Shown here piece after piece: positions 54,798 through 64,000 of a stretch of 64,000 nucleotides of DNA. The notes under the pieces are model-generated. The model was given only the letters and a program-made list of their open reading frames with translations. It ran no database searches and had not been told where the DNA came from. Position 1 is the stretch's first letter; every line of letters starts with the position of its first letter. The stretch comes from Betaproteobacteria bacterium HGW-Betaproteobacteria-22. Lineage in GTDB: Bacteria > Pseudomonadota > Gammaproteobacteria > Burkholderiales > Methylophilaceae. Location of the stretch: contig PHCJ01000011.1 of the NCBI GenBank assembly GCA_002842285.1, positions 1 through 64,000 on the forward strand, read 5' to 3'. A program made the translations under genes and the position numbers.

Positions 54798-57110
54798 TTA
54801 CGCTTCATGATGAGGTGCCAGTACTTCACGATTGCCATTGCTTTGCATTGTAGAAACTAGGCCGGCACGCTCCATATCTTCGATCAGGCGTGCTGCACGG
54901 TTGTAACCAATGCGCAACTGTCTCTGCACCGATGAAATACTGGCTCTACGCGTTTTCAGCACAATTGAAACTGCCTCATCATAAAGCGGGTCAACCTCAG
55001 AACCACCATCGCCAGATCCACCACTGGCAAAATCACCACCACCCTCTTCTGTCTCGTTGGTTAGGATACCTTCGATGTAATTAGGTTCCCCCTGCGCTTT
55101 AAGATGATTCACCACCTTGTGCACTTCCTGATCAGATACAAACGCACCATGAATCCGTACCGGGTAACCCGTCCCCGGCGGCATATAAAGCATATCTCCT
55201 TGCCCTAACAATGCTTCTGCACCCATTTGATCCAGAATCGTACGTGAGTCAATTTTGCTGGAAACCTGAAAAGAAATACGCGTAGGCACATTGGCTTTTA
55301 TCAGCCCCGTAATCACATCCACGGATGGCCGCTGCGTTGCCAGTACTAAATGGATGCCGGAAGCACGGGCTTTTTGTGCCAACCTGGCAATAAGTTCTTC
55401 CACTTTTTTACCCACCACCATCATCAAATCCGCCAACTCATCAATCACTACAACAATCAACGGCATTTCGGTTAGAGGTTCAGGGGCATCAGGTGTTAAA
55501 CTAAATGGATGCGGGATTTTCTCGCCTGCTTTTTCCGCCTCTTTAATTTTTTGGTTGTAGCCCGCCAGATTACGCACGCCCAGCATCGACATCAATTTAT
55601 AACGTCGCTCCATTTCAGCCACACACCAGTTCAGTGCATTAGCCGCCTGACGCATATCTGTGACTACTGGGGCCAACAAATGCGGAATCCCCTCATAAAC
55701 TGAAAGCTCCAGCATTTTAGGGTCTATTAGAATCATGCGCACCTGGCTTGCATCTGCCTTGTAGAGTAAACTCAAGATAAGTGCATTAATCGCAACCGAT
55801 TTGCCGGATCCTGTCGTCCCCGCAACCAGCACATGCGGCATTTTAGCCAAATCCGCCACCGCAGGCTTGCCGCCGATATCCTTACCTAAGGATATCGCCA
55901 AAGGTGAATGCACATCGGCATACGCCTGACTGCCCATAATTTCAGACAAATATACAATCTGGCGTTTAGGATTTGGAATTTCCAGACCCATGCAGGTTTT
56001 ACCCGGAATGGTCTCCACCACACGCACACTAATCACAGATAAAGCACGCGCGAGATCCTTAACCAAATTCGTAACCTGGCTACCTTTAACGCCAGGGGCA
56101 GGCTCTAATTCATAGCGCGTAATCACAGGGCCAGGCAGTGCCGTCAGCACTTTGACTTCAATGCCAAAATCCATCAGCTTGCGCTCAATCAGGCGTGAGG
56201 TGAAGTCCAGCGTTTCAGCTGAAGGCAGTTCCACAGTGCCGGACGGCTCATCCAGCAAATGGATAGGGGGTAATGGTGTATCCGGATGCGCATCGAACAG
56301 TGGCACCTGTTTTTCTTTTTGCACACGTGCACTTTGTACAATCTCAAGCACCGGCGCTTCAATCTGTACGGGTTCGCGACGCTCTACACGCTTGCGCTCA
56401 TTTTCAACAAACTCGGTGCGCTCAATTTCGGCGACCCTACCCGCCTTTCTGTCCTGCCAATCCTGCCATTTAAATTGAATGAATTCATAAGTGTAAATTA
56501 AACAAGCGCCAAGTTTCTCGGTGATGACAATCCAGGACCATCCTGTGAATAGGCTGAACCCAACAACAAACAGCAGCAGCAACAGCATACTGGATCCTGT
56601 ATAACCAAACAGGCTACGCAATCCACTATCAACCGCGGCACCCAACATACCTCCTGGCGCCAACGGCAGTTGTGCCGGCATATCAATCAAATGACCAGAC
56701 TCAAGCGCACTGGAAGCTACCAGCAGCAGGCCAAATCCAATAAAATTAAATAACAGAAAAGGCCGCTCGCTTTGATCAACCACTTCTAGTTTAAGATAAA
56801 CAAACCACATGGCATAAAAAGCCAGCACTGCCCACCACCAGGCTGAAAAACCAAATACATATAACAGCAAATCTGAAATCCATGCACCGACTGCGCCGCC
56901 TGCATTCTGAATGGCAGCACCTTCCGGTGCGCTATGTGACCAGGAGCTATCGTTAGGGCTATAACTAAACAGGATTACCGCAATATAAGCACCAACCAGC
57001 ACCAGCGCTAGCCACCATGCCTCTTTAATCAGCGTTGCCGCAAGGGCATTAGATTGAACCGCCTCTGCCTCACGACGCGCATTGACTGGTTTGGATTTTT
57101 TGAAAAACAA
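54798..57110 (-). CDS. ftsK: DNA translocase FtsK
   Basis: A 770-residue divisome protein that moves chromosome ends through the septum. Four N-terminal transmembrane helices (about 25-175), a short charged linker, the motor with Walker [16 protein letters not shown] and Walker [30 protein letters not shown], and a C-terminal winged-helix gamma domain ([28 protein letters not shown]). The linker is short for FtsK, as in many SpoIIIE-like forms. Start is TTG 57110 with AAGG upstream. Shares a 114-base gap with the divergent dps. Confidence 0.97.
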   Translation of the reverse strand: MFFKKSKPVNARREAEAVQSNALAATLIKEAWWLALVLVGAYIAVILFSYSPNDSSWSHSAPEGAAIQNAGGAVGAWISDLLLYVFGFSAWWWAVLAFYAMWFVYLKLEVVDQSERPFLLFNFIGFGLLLVASSALESGHLIDMPAQLPLAPGGMLGAAVDSGLRSLFGYTGSSMLLLLLFVVGFSLFTGWSWIVITEKLGACLIYTYEFIQFKWQDWQDRKAGRVAEIERTEFVENERKRVERREPVQIEAPVLEIVQSARVQKEKQVPLFDAHPDTPLPPIHLLDEPSGTVELPSAETLDFTSRLIERKLMDFGIEVKVLTALPGPVITRYELEPAPGVKGSQVTNLVKDLARALSVISVRVVETIPGKTCMGLEIPNPKRQIVYLSEIMGSQAYADVHSPLAISLGKDIGGKPAVADLAKMPHVLVAGTTGSGKSVAINALILSLLYKADASQVRMILIDPKMLELSVYEGIPHLLAPVVTDMRQAANALNWCVAEMERRYKLMSMLGVRNLAGYNQKIKEAEKAGEKIPHPFSLTPDAPEPLTEMPLIVVVIDELADLMMVVGKKVEELIARLAQKARASGIHLVLATQRPSVDVITGLIKANVPTRISFQVSSKIDSRTILDQMGAEALLGQGDMLYMPPGTGYPVRIHGAFVSDQEVHKVVNHLKAQGEPNYIEGILTNETEEGGGDFASGGSGDGGSEVDPLYDEAVSIVLKTRRASISSVQRQLRIGYNRAARLIEDMERAGLVSTMQSNGNREVLAPHHEA

Positions 57111-57145
57111 GATAAACCTTCAGCATATTTTAAATGTCGAATCTA

Positions 57146-57154
57146 ATTATAGCA
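57146..57154 (-). promoter_or_regulatory. Candidate extended -10 promoter of ftsK
   Basis: On the minus strand TGC-TATAAT (57154-57146), an extended -10. A recognisable -35 is absent, which is usual for such promoters. Start of transcription would be near 57139, about 29 bases before TTG 57110. Confidence 0.4.
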
Positions 57155-57163
57155 GTATCAAAG

Positions 57164-57194
57164 TCGCTACGTAGCGATTAGAATATCATTCTAA
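57164..57194. promoter_or_regulatory. Two adjacent perfect palindromes in the ftsK-dps gap (candidate operator)
   Basis: TCGCTACGTAGCGA (57164-57177) is a perfect 14-base palindrome; next to it is TTAGAATATCATTCTAA (57178-57194), a perfect 7-3-7 inverted repeat that includes TAGAAT as a possible dps -10. The second resembles peroxide- or iron-responsive boxes (PerR/Fur type). Both would control dps, and the first overlaps the place of a -35 for ftsK. Regulator unproven. Confidence 0.45.
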
Positions 57195-57224
57195 CTTCAA
57201 CGAGTATCAAGATAGGAAATCATC

Positions 57225-57689
57225 ATGGATATTGGCATCAATGAACAAGACCGAAAGCAAATTGCACAAGGCTTATCACACCTTTTGGCAGATACTTACA
57301 CCCTGTATTTAAAAACGCATTATTTTCACTGGAATGTCACAGGGCCAATGTTCAGCACCTTGCACCTGATGTTTGAAACGCAGTATAACGAGCTTGCCCT
57401 CGCGGTAGATTTAATTGCAGAGCGCATTCGCGCGCTCGATGTATATGCGCCGGGCACATATCGCGACTTTGCCAAACTCACCTCAATTAAAGAGTCGGAG
57501 TCCGTGCCTAAAGCACAGGACATGATTGCGGAACTGGTTGCCGGACACGAAGCCGTTTGCCGTACCGCACGCACAGTATTCCCCAGCGCGGATGCCGCCT
57601 CGGATGAAGCCACAGCCGACCTGCTCACACAACGTTTACAGCTGCATGAAAAGACAGCTTGGATGTTGAGGAGTTTACTGGAAAAATAA
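57225..57689 (+). CDS. dps: DNA-protection ferritin-like protein Dps
   Basis: A 154-residue ferritin-like protein that forms dodecamers, oxidises Fe(II) with peroxide and shields DNA. The ferroxidase motif [27 protein letters not shown] (His31, His34, Glu50 region) is intact. Start ATG 57225 with AGGAAA upstream. It lies before trxB on the same strand; the upstream palindromes suggest oxidative or iron control. Confidence 0.94.
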   Translation: MDIGINEQDRKQIAQGLSHLLADTYTLYLKTHYFHWNVTGPMFSTLHLMFETQYNELALAVDLIAERIRALDVYAPGTYRDFAKLTSIKESESVPKAQDMIAELVAGHEAVCRTARTVFPSADAASDEATADLLTQRLQLHEKTAWMLRSLLEK

Positions 57690-57704
57690 GCCAGCAAACA
57701 CAAG

Positions 57705-57748
57705 ATACGAAACACAACATTAAATAATACGAAACACAACATTAGATA
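57705..57748 (+). repeat. Tandem 22-bp duplication in the dps-trxB gap
   Basis: ATACGAAACACAACATTAAA(TA) occurs twice back to back (57705-57726 and 57727-57748) with one difference. It lies directly before the trxB ribosome site. It may be a slippage duplication of no function. Confidence 0.7.
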
Positions 57749-57757
57749 AAAAGGTAA

Positions 57758-58714
<957 letters not shown>

Positions 58715-58759
58715 GCCAGGGTCGGCTTATGCCTTTCTGAACGCGGGCAAGGATGCAAC

Positions 58760-59644
58760 ATGCAAACAGCACAGATCAAGACCGTTAAAAAGTTACACAG
58801 CATACAACGTAGCAGTGGCAGCCACTGGGTAGGCAATGGCTTTCCGGTGCGAACTTTGTTTGCATATCCGAACTTAGGGTCGGTCATCAGCCCGTTTTTA
58901 ATGCTCGACTACGCAGGACCTGCCGTTTTTCCGCCTACACAGGAAAAATTAGGCGTGGGCGAGCACCCGCACCGTGGCTTTGAAACAGTGAGCATTGTCT
59001 ACAGCGGCGAAGTTACCCACCGCGACTCCGCAGGCGGTGGCGGCACCATAGGTGAGGGCGATGTGCAATGGATGACCGCCGCCTCAGGGCTGGTTCATGA
59101 GGAGTTCCATAGCGCCAATTTCGCAAAACGCGGCGGCAGGTTTGAAATGGTGCAACTTTGGGTCAACCTGCCGGCACAATATAAAACAGCGCCACCTCGC
59201 TACCAAAGTATCAGTAGCGAGCAAATCCCCGTCATTCATTTCCCAAACGGCGAAGGCACTGCACGCATCATTGCCGGCACTCTCACAGGCAGCCATGGCC
59301 CGGCAGAAACCCACACGCCTTTGCAAGTATGGGATATGCGACTCAATCATAAAGAAGCCCTGCAACTGCCAATTACGGATGGGCATAACGCCATGCTCGT
59401 GTTACTGAGTGGCTCGCTGCAGGTTGATGGCACTCAACTACAGACAGCGGAAGTGGCTTTGTTTGACCGCGTGGGCAACACGCTGCAAATTGACCATGCA
59501 AAAAATGCAACCTTGTTATTACTGAGCGGTGAACCCTTACGCGAGCCGATTGTGGGTAGCGGTCCATTCGTCATGAATACGCCAGAAGAAATCCGCCAGG
59601 CGATCTCTGATTATCAACAAGGTAAGATGGGACGTTTGGCATGA
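58760..59644 (+). CDS. Pirin family protein
   Basis: A 294-residue bicupin. The N-terminal metal site HPHRGFETVSIVYSGEVTHRDS and the HEEFHS motif are intact, as in quercetinase/YhhW-type pirins. The pirin role in bacteria is varied; some regulate pyruvate metabolism or detoxify flavonols. A good ribosome site (AAGGA) precedes ATG 58760. It overlaps the Smr-domain gene by four bases. Confidence 0.9.
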   Translation: MQTAQIKTVKKLHSIQRSSGSHWVGNGFPVRTLFAYPNLGSVISPFLMLDYAGPAVFPPTQEKLGVGEHPHRGFETVSIVYSGEVTHRDSAGGGGTIGEGDVQWMTAASGLVHEEFHSANFAKRGGRFEMVQLWVNLPAQYKTAPPRYQSISSEQIPVIHFPNGEGTARIIAGTLTGSHGPAETHTPLQVWDMRLNHKEALQLPITDGHNAMLVLLSGSLQVDGTQLQTAEVALFDRVGNTLQIDHAKNATLLLLSGEPLREPIVGSGPFVMNTPEEIRQAISDYQQGKMGRLA

Positions 59645-60180
59645 ATAAAGAGGCACACTTCCCTGACATAGACTTGTTTATTGAAGAAGTTAAGAACGTG
59701 CGGCCACTACAACACGACCGTGCTGTGCATATGTCAAAAAAACCCAAACCCATTCCCAAACAATTCATTAGGGATGAAAAACAGGCGCTTGCTGACTCAT
59801 TGTCTGATCATTACATCCCGGCACACGAGTTAGAAACAGGTGAAGAGTTGCTCTATTTGCGGGAGGGCCACTCACCCGACATTCTCAGCAAGCTGCGGCG
59901 TGGTCACTGGGTCATACAAGCCGCCATTGATTTGCATGGCCTGGTTTCAGACGAAGCAAGAATCTATGTTGCTAGCTTTCTTAACGACTGCAAAAAACGT
60001 GGCTTACGCTGTGTGCGTATTGTGCATGGCAAGGGTCTGGGTTCACGCAACCGAGAACCGGTGCTGAAACATAAACTACGTAGCTGGCTGATACAGCGCG
60101 ATGAAGTTATCGCCTATGCACAGGCAAAACGTGAGGATGGTGGCAGTGGTGCGGTGGTTGTGCTGATTAAATCCGCTTAA
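59641..60180 (+). CDS. Smr-domain protein (MutS2 C-terminal-type nuclease)
   Basis: A 179-residue protein with a disordered, charged N-terminus (about 75 residues) and a C-terminal Smr domain (about 95-178): AIDLHGLVSDEARIYVASFL and the hallmark VRIVHGKGLGS. Smr domains nick DNA or cleave RNA; standalone forms (YdaL type) are common in proteobacteria. Start overlaps the pirin stop (ATGA). Confidence 0.9.
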   Translation: MNKEAHFPDIDLFIEEVKNVRPLQHDRAVHMSKKPKPIPKQFIRDEKQALADSLSDHYIPAHELETGEELLYLREGHSPDILSKLRRGHWVIQAAIDLHGLVSDEARIYVASFLNDCKKRGLRCVRIVHGKGLGSRNREPVLKHKLRSWLIQRDEVIAYAQAKREDGGSGAVVVLIKSA

Positions 60181-60268
60181 TACTGGACTCATCAATCAGG
60201 CTTACATGCCCCAAGCTAGCGAATGGATAAAGAGTGCACCCTGAGCTTTTCAGAGTGTGCCCCAAAAA

Positions 60269-61132
60269 CTATCGCAATAATAATGTCGGAATTTTTGCTG
60301 AGCGCAGCAAGTCAGAAGTTTTACTCCCCAGCAACATCGTGCGTAATCGCGAGTGGCTATAGCCTCCCATCACTAGCAGATCAATGGCATGCTCGCTGAT
60401 GTATTGCGCGATCACACGCTCCGCATCACCAGGAATAATGGCAACAGTCACTTCGTGACCTTGTGCTTCCAAGGTTGACTTTGCCAATGCCACCTGCCGG
60501 GCAGCCTCAGCACTTTCTTTTCCAGACATGACAAGATGCAAAGACAAGTTTTTAAATAGCGGGCTATTTGCCACCATATCCACACCTTTACGTGTTACCA
60601 CTCCACCATCAAATGCAATTAAAACACGCTTGGGTTCAGTAAAGCCCTCAGTGATCGTCAAAATCGGGCGCGCTAAGGCGCGCACGATGCGCTCTACATT
60701 ACGGCCTAAATCACGCTGAGTGACTTCGGCTGACTCGCCACGTCTGCCCAATACAAAAAGCTGCACTGCATCTTGCTGCTCAACCAGGGTTTCCTCCAAC
60801 TCGCCATAGCGCTGACGCACATCAGGTGACTGAATGCCGGCAACCAAGACACGTTCACGCAGGCGATTGAGAAAAATCCGGCCCGACTCTCTGGCGGCCT
60901 TGCTACTTAACTCATCCTGTGCTGATAAAGTATTCAGCAGGTTTTTTTCGGCATTAATGCCAATCGCACCGCTGTGATCATTGTCTTTAGCTGTTTCCGG
61001 GTGACGGTCAATAATATGCAACAACTCCAAAGGCGCATCTAGGCGGCGCGCAGCCCACGCGGCAAAATCAGCCACATAATCGGCAAAATGTGATTGATCT
61101 ACACAAGCCAGCACTTTGTTTTCATTATTCAT
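60269..61132 (-). CDS. Universal stress protein with two Usp domains
   Basis: A 287-residue protein with two consecutive Usp folds (about 1-150 and 160-287). The second keeps the ATP-binding pattern LVMGGYSHSRLRTMLLGSKT; the first is divergent. It follows the SulP transporter gene by nine bases, on the same strand, and is likely cotranscribed. Tandem Usp proteins often accompany anion transporters. Confidence 0.9.
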   Translation of the reverse strand: MNNENKVLACVDQSHFADYVADFAAWAARRLDAPLELLHIIDRHPETAKDNDHSGAIGINAEKNLLNTLSAQDELSSKAARESGRIFLNRLRERVLVAGIQSPDVRQRYGELEETLVEQQDAVQLFVLGRRGESAEVTQRDLGRNVERIVRALARPILTITEGFTEPKRVLIAFDGGVVTRKGVDMVANSPLFKNLSLHLVMSGKESAEAARQVALAKSTLEAQGHEVTVAIIPGDAERVIAQYISEHAIDLLVMGGYSHSRLRTMLLGSKTSDLLRSAKIPTLLLR

Positions 61133-61141
61133 TTATCACCC

Positions 61142-62617
61142 CTAGTGACCCATGAGCTGTTCAACAGCTTCCGGTTTATCGTGCACTGCAAAGCGGTCTA
61201 CCATTGTAGCGCTCGCCTCATTCATACCAATCACTTCAACTTCAGTATTCTCACGGCGAAACTTAATCACCACTTTATCCAACGCACTCACTGCCGTGAC
61301 ATCCCAAAAATGCGCACGACTCACATCAATACGCACTTTTTCAATCACCTCTTTGTAATCAAAGGCGGCTACAAAACGGTCAGCCGAGGCAAAAAATACC
61401 TGACCTGTGATTTTATAGGTGCGTGTACGTCCCTCATCTTCAGATTTTGATTGAATATGCAGTATCTGCCCCACGTTGTGCGCAAAGAAGAAACCTGACA
61501 GCAACACCCCCACTAAAACACCTTGCGCCAAATCATGGGTTGCCACCACTACCGCAACCGTGGCTAACATCACTACGCTATAGCTTCTTGGCATTTCGCG
61601 CATATCTCTAATTGACGCCCAGTTAAAAGTGCCAATAGAGACCATAATCATCACAGCCACGAGCGCCGCCATCGGAATACGCGCTACCCAGTCGCCTGCA
61701 AATACCACCATCAACAACAGCAAAACACCTGCCGCCAAGGTTGAAAGTCGCCCACGGCCACCAGATTTTATATTAATCACAGATTGCCCGATCATGGCGC
61801 AACCCGCCATACCGCCGAGAAAGCCTGTCGCAATATTTGCCACACCCTGACCCACACACTCACGGTTTTTGTTACTGGTAGTATCTGTTAAATCATCCAC
61901 AATAGACGCCGTCATTAACGATTCAAGCAAGCCAACCACCGCCAGTGTTGCAGAAAACGGAAAAATAATGCGTAACGTTTCCCAGTTAAGCGGGATATCC
62001 GGAATCAGAAAAATCGGCAAACTGTCCGGCAACTCACCCATATCTCCCACGGTACGTACATCCAAACCCAGCAAAATGGCTAATGCCGTTAATACGACAA
62101 TGGTAACCAAAGGCGAAGGAATCGCTTTGGTGATAAAAGGGAACAAATAAATGATCGCAAGCCCCCCTGCTACCATTAAGTAGGTTGTCCATGTCACGTT
62201 TGTAAGTTCAGGCAGCTGCGCCATAAAAATCAATATCGCCAGCGCATTCACAAATCCGACAATCACCGCCCGTCCGACAAAGCGCATTAACGAGCCAAGC
62301 TTAAACCAACCCGCCAGAATTTGTAGCACGCCGGTTAATACGGTTGCAGCCAGCAAGTATTGCAAGCCATGCTCTTTTACCAGCAGCACCATTACCAAAG
62401 CCATGGCACCTGTTGCGGCAGAAATCATGCCCGGACGACCACCTGCAAAAGCAATCACCGTTGCAATGCAGAAAGATGCATAAAGCCCAACTTTAGGGTC
62501 TACCCCTGCAATAATTGGAAAGGCGATTGCCTCAGGGATGAGGGCAAGCGCTACTACCAGCCCTGCCAAAAGATCACTGCGAACATTTGAAAACCAGTCC
62601 TGGCGTAATGATTTCAT
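61142..62617 (-). CDS. SulP-family anion transporter with C-terminal STAS domain
   Basis: A 491-residue membrane protein with about ten to twelve helices ([31 protein letters not shown] opens the family's first repeat) and a C-terminal STAS domain (about 385-490). SulP members carry sulfate, bicarbonate or other anions; the substrate cannot be read off. The bicarbonate branch (BicA/DauA-like) would suit a methylotroph, but that is a guess. Confidence 0.9.
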   Translation of the reverse strand: MKSLRQDWFSNVRSDLLAGLVVALALIPEAIAFPIIAGVDPKVGLYASFCIATVIAFAGGRPGMISAATGAMALVMVLLVKEHGLQYLLAATVLTGVLQILAGWFKLGSLMRFVGRAVIVGFVNALAILIFMAQLPELTNVTWTTYLMVAGGLAIIYLFPFITKAIPSPLVTIVVLTALAILLGLDVRTVGDMGELPDSLPIFLIPDIPLNWETLRIIFPFSATLAVVGLLESLMTASIVDDLTDTTSNKNRECVGQGVANIATGFLGGMAGCAMIGQSVINIKSGGRGRLSTLAAGVLLLLMVVFAGDWVARIPMAALVAVMIMVSIGTFNWASIRDMREMPRSYSVVMLATVAVVVATHDLAQGVLVGVLLSGFFFAHNVGQILHIQSKSEDEGRTRTYKITGQVFFASADRFVAAFDYKEVIEKVRIDVSRAHFWDVTAVSALDKVVIKFRRENTEVEVIGMNEASATMVDRFAVHDKPEAVEQLMGH

Positions 62618-62761
62618 TGATTATTTCCGTTTTTGCACTAATACCACTGCCGGTTTGCAGGCAGAATAGGCGATAAATTAAATTGACGACAGTGACTCAA
62701 ATTTCTAAACAACACAAAATTTGTAGTTTGCAATGAGTTTGAAGATACGTTAAGCGAAGTC

Positions 62762-62789
62762 ATTATAGCAGAATACACTTTTCACGCAA
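62762..62789 (-). promoter_or_regulatory. Candidate promoter of the sulP-usp operon
   Basis: On the minus strand TTGCGT (62789-62784), 16 bases, then TATAAT (62767-62762) preceded by TGC, an extended -10. The leader to ATG 62617 would be about 138 bases and contains the small hairpin at 62649-62667. Confidence 0.5.
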
Positions 62790-62898
62790 CTTGGCTTGAA
62801 ATTTTGGTTTTAAAATTTATTTAACAAATGTTGCACTTAAAATTTGAGCGCGCCTGGTAAAAATATTAATTTATTTTCAAAATAATTGCATTTCACCC

Positions 62899-62925
62899 TA
62901 AATTATCTTAATTCTCTGCCGTTAA
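62899..62925 (+). promoter_or_regulatory. flaG: Sigma-28 (FliA) promoter of flaG
   Basis: TAAA (62899-62902), exactly 15 bases, then GCCGTTAA (62918-62925). The flagellar sigma-28 consensus is TAAA-N15-GCCGATAA, so 11 of 12 positions match with perfect spacing. Transcription would start near 62932, about 70 bases upstream of flaG with its own AGGAG ribosome site. The gene identity supports the match. Confidence 0.8.
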
Positions 62926-63003
62926 ATGCTTAACGAGATAAGGTTAATAGTAGCCAAACAATCTTAAACGCATTAAAAGATAAAGTATTAATAGGAGAAG
63001 GTC

Positions 63004-63381
63004 ATGTTCAACTCTTCACTAGAGGCTTATGGTGGCATCAAAGTGACAACCCCTGTACAAAAAGTGGCAGACAGCAGAGCCAATGTGCAGAATATCAGTA
63101 ATGCCAGAGCTAACCTGCCTGCTGAAAATGCAAGTAACAGGCCTGCAACCGAAGTGAATAAAGAAGCGCTCACCAATGCGGTTGGCAAACTCAATGAACT
63201 GGTTGCACCTGCGTTGCAAACGGTGCAGTTTTCAATGGATGATGAAGCAGGCCGTATGGTGGTAAAAGTGATTGATACCGCGACACAAAAAACCATCAGG
63301 CAAATTCCTAATGAAGAAGTCCTGGCATTTTCCAAAACCCTGGGCAGATTACAAGGCTTGGTTGTGAGAGAGCGCGCTTAA
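63004..63381 (+). CDS. flaG: FlaG-family protein (flagellar filament length)
   Basis: A 125-residue protein with a variable Ala/Asn-rich N-terminal half and the conserved FlaG core LQTVQFSMDDEAGRMVVKVIDTATQKTIRQIPNEEVLAFSKTLG (about 75-120). FlaG affects flagellar filament length in several Gram-negatives. Ribosome site AGGAGAAGG precedes ATG 63004. Just upstream is a sigma-28 promoter at 62899. No other flagellar gene is in the window. Confidence 0.88.
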   Translation: MFNSSLEAYGGIKVTTPVQKVADSRANVQNISNARANLPAENASNRPATEVNKEALTNAVGKLNELVAPALQTVQFSMDDEAGRMVVKVIDTATQKTIRQIPNEEVLAFSKTLGRLQGLVVRERA

Positions 63382-63411
63382 TACGCCTCGCTCAATTTCT
63401 GTAGTCCGCTA

Positions 63412-63441
63412 GCCGAATCAGTTTAATCCCATTGATTCGGC
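63412..63441. terminator. Hairpin between converging flaG and ABC exporter genes
   Basis: GCCGAATCA (63412-63420), a 12-base loop, then the exact complement TGATTCGGC (63433-63441). It could end both transcripts, though neither strand has a T-run after the stem, so it may act with Rho or be an mRNA 3' stabiliser. Confidence 0.45.
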
Positions 63442-63477
63442 AAACCCTTGGCATTAGACTCTCTCTAGAAGCCCGGG

Positions 63478-64000
63478 TTAATCTTTACCCAAAAAACCAC
63501 CACTTTGGTGCTTCCACAATTGCGCATACAAACCATTTTTAGCGAGTAAGGTTTGGTGGTCACCTTGCTCAACAATACAGCCTTCATCCAGAATCACTAA
63601 CCTGTCCATTGCAGCAATGGTGGATAAACGATGTGCAATGGCAATCACCGTTTTACCCTGCATCAGGTCGTAAAGACTGCTTTGTATCACAGCCTCTACT
63701 TCTGAATCCAAAGCGCTGGTGGCTTCATCCAGCACAAGTATGGGGGCATCTTTAAGCATTACGCGTGCTATGGCAATGCGCTGACGCTGGCCACCTGACA
63801 ATTTAACACCGCGCTCGCCCACATGTGCATCGTAACCCACCCGGCCTTTGGCATCACGCAACTGTAGAATAAATTCATGCGCCTCTGCACGCTTGGCAGC
63901 AGCCACCATCTCTGCGTCGGTTGCATCCGGCTTGCCATATAATATATTTTCTCGCACACTGCGGTGCAGCAAAGAGGTGTCCTGCGTGACCATGCCAATC
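63478..64000 (-). CDS. 3' part of an ABC exporter (fused ATPase, MsbA/multidrug type; partial)
   Basis: The C-terminal 174 or so residues of an ABC ATPase, cut by the window's right edge. Q-loop [21 protein letters not shown], signature [16 protein letters not shown], Walker [17 protein letters not shown], and switch [19 protein letters not shown] are seen; the Walker A lies outside. The pattern (D-loop SALDSEVE and [12 protein letters not shown]) is that of exporters with a fused membrane domain. Substrate unknown. Confidence 0.9.
   Translation of the reverse strand, partial: IGMVTQDTSLLHRSVRENILYGKPDATDAEMVAAAKRAEAHEFILQLRDAKGRVGYDAHVGERGVKLSGGQRQRIAIARVMLKDAPILVLDEATSALDSEVEAVIQSSLYDLMQGKTVIAIAHRLSTIAAMDRLVILDEGCIVEQGDHQTLLAKNGLYAQLWKHQSGGFLGKD

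Larger units (their letters stand above)
62618..63003. other. 386-base promoter region between sulP and flaG
   Basis: This divergent gap holds two promoters (described at 62762 and 62899) and a small hairpin CTGCC-GGTTTGCA-GGCAG near 62649-62667 in the sulP leader. No open frame or RNA gene was found. The rest is AT-rich. Confidence 0.5.

Overview
The window reads as chromosome of a methylotrophic betaproteobacterium, most likely a member of the Methylophilaceae (Methylotenera/Methylophilus type). The basis is gene content: a complete formyltransferase/hydrolase set (fhcB, fhcA, fhcD, fhcC) of the tetrahydromethanopterin (H4MPT)-linked formaldehyde oxidation pathway, a second cluster of methylofuran/H4MPT cofactor genes at the left end, and betaproteobacterial housekeeping neighbourhoods (ndk-rlmN-pilW-rodZ-ispG-hisS-yfgM-bamB-der; rluD divergent from bamD; ftsK-lolA-rarA-serS). 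No rRNA, tRNA, CRISPR array, prophage or intact insertion sequence was seen.

Layout. 1-6 kb: cofactor cluster on the minus strand (ATP-grasp ligase, MfnF-like protein, PabB, amino acid kinase, pterin dehydratase-like protein) with a HisA-like protein divergent from it. 6-20 kb: rluD/bamD, then the long minus-strand housekeeping run from ndk down to der, including two peptide-type ABC ATPases. 20-26 kb: the fhc operon, order B-A-(PPOX-fold protein)-D-C. 26-34 kb: trhO, an unrecognised protein made of two repeats, a ybhP-like/clsB pair, mnmD and mnmC as two overlapping genes, and a TPR-GT41 glycosyltransferase. 34-49 kb: pilU, a large GGDEF-EAL protein, a small possible zinc protein, an EamA transporter divergent from dapC, an oxidoreductase, two secreted proteins, a response regulator/hybrid kinase pair, two membrane proteins and miaA. 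49-64 kb: a two-gene K+-channel-like operon, serS, rarA, lolA, ftsK, dps, trxB, pirin, an Smr protein, a universal stress protein with a SulP transporter, flaG behind a very good sigma-28 promoter, and the 3' end of an ABC exporter.

How they fit together: the left cluster would make methylofuran and supply p-aminobenzoate for H4MPT, and the fhc operon uses both cofactors to release formate from formyl-H4MPT. The rest is translation, envelope assembly (Bam, Lol, RodZ), type IV pili, stress defence and c-di-GMP signalling.

The most unusual non-genic signal is a short dispersed element with terminal inverted repeats, found four times (about 4027-4210, 8447-8503, 27835-28070, 46184-46308). It lies at gene 3' ends, splits the cofactor operon, and in two cases supplies the stop codon of the neighbouring gene. 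Three further dispersed palindromic repeat families occupy other gaps, one of them truncating a DUF4160 gene. All readings are by eye, without alignments or database searches.
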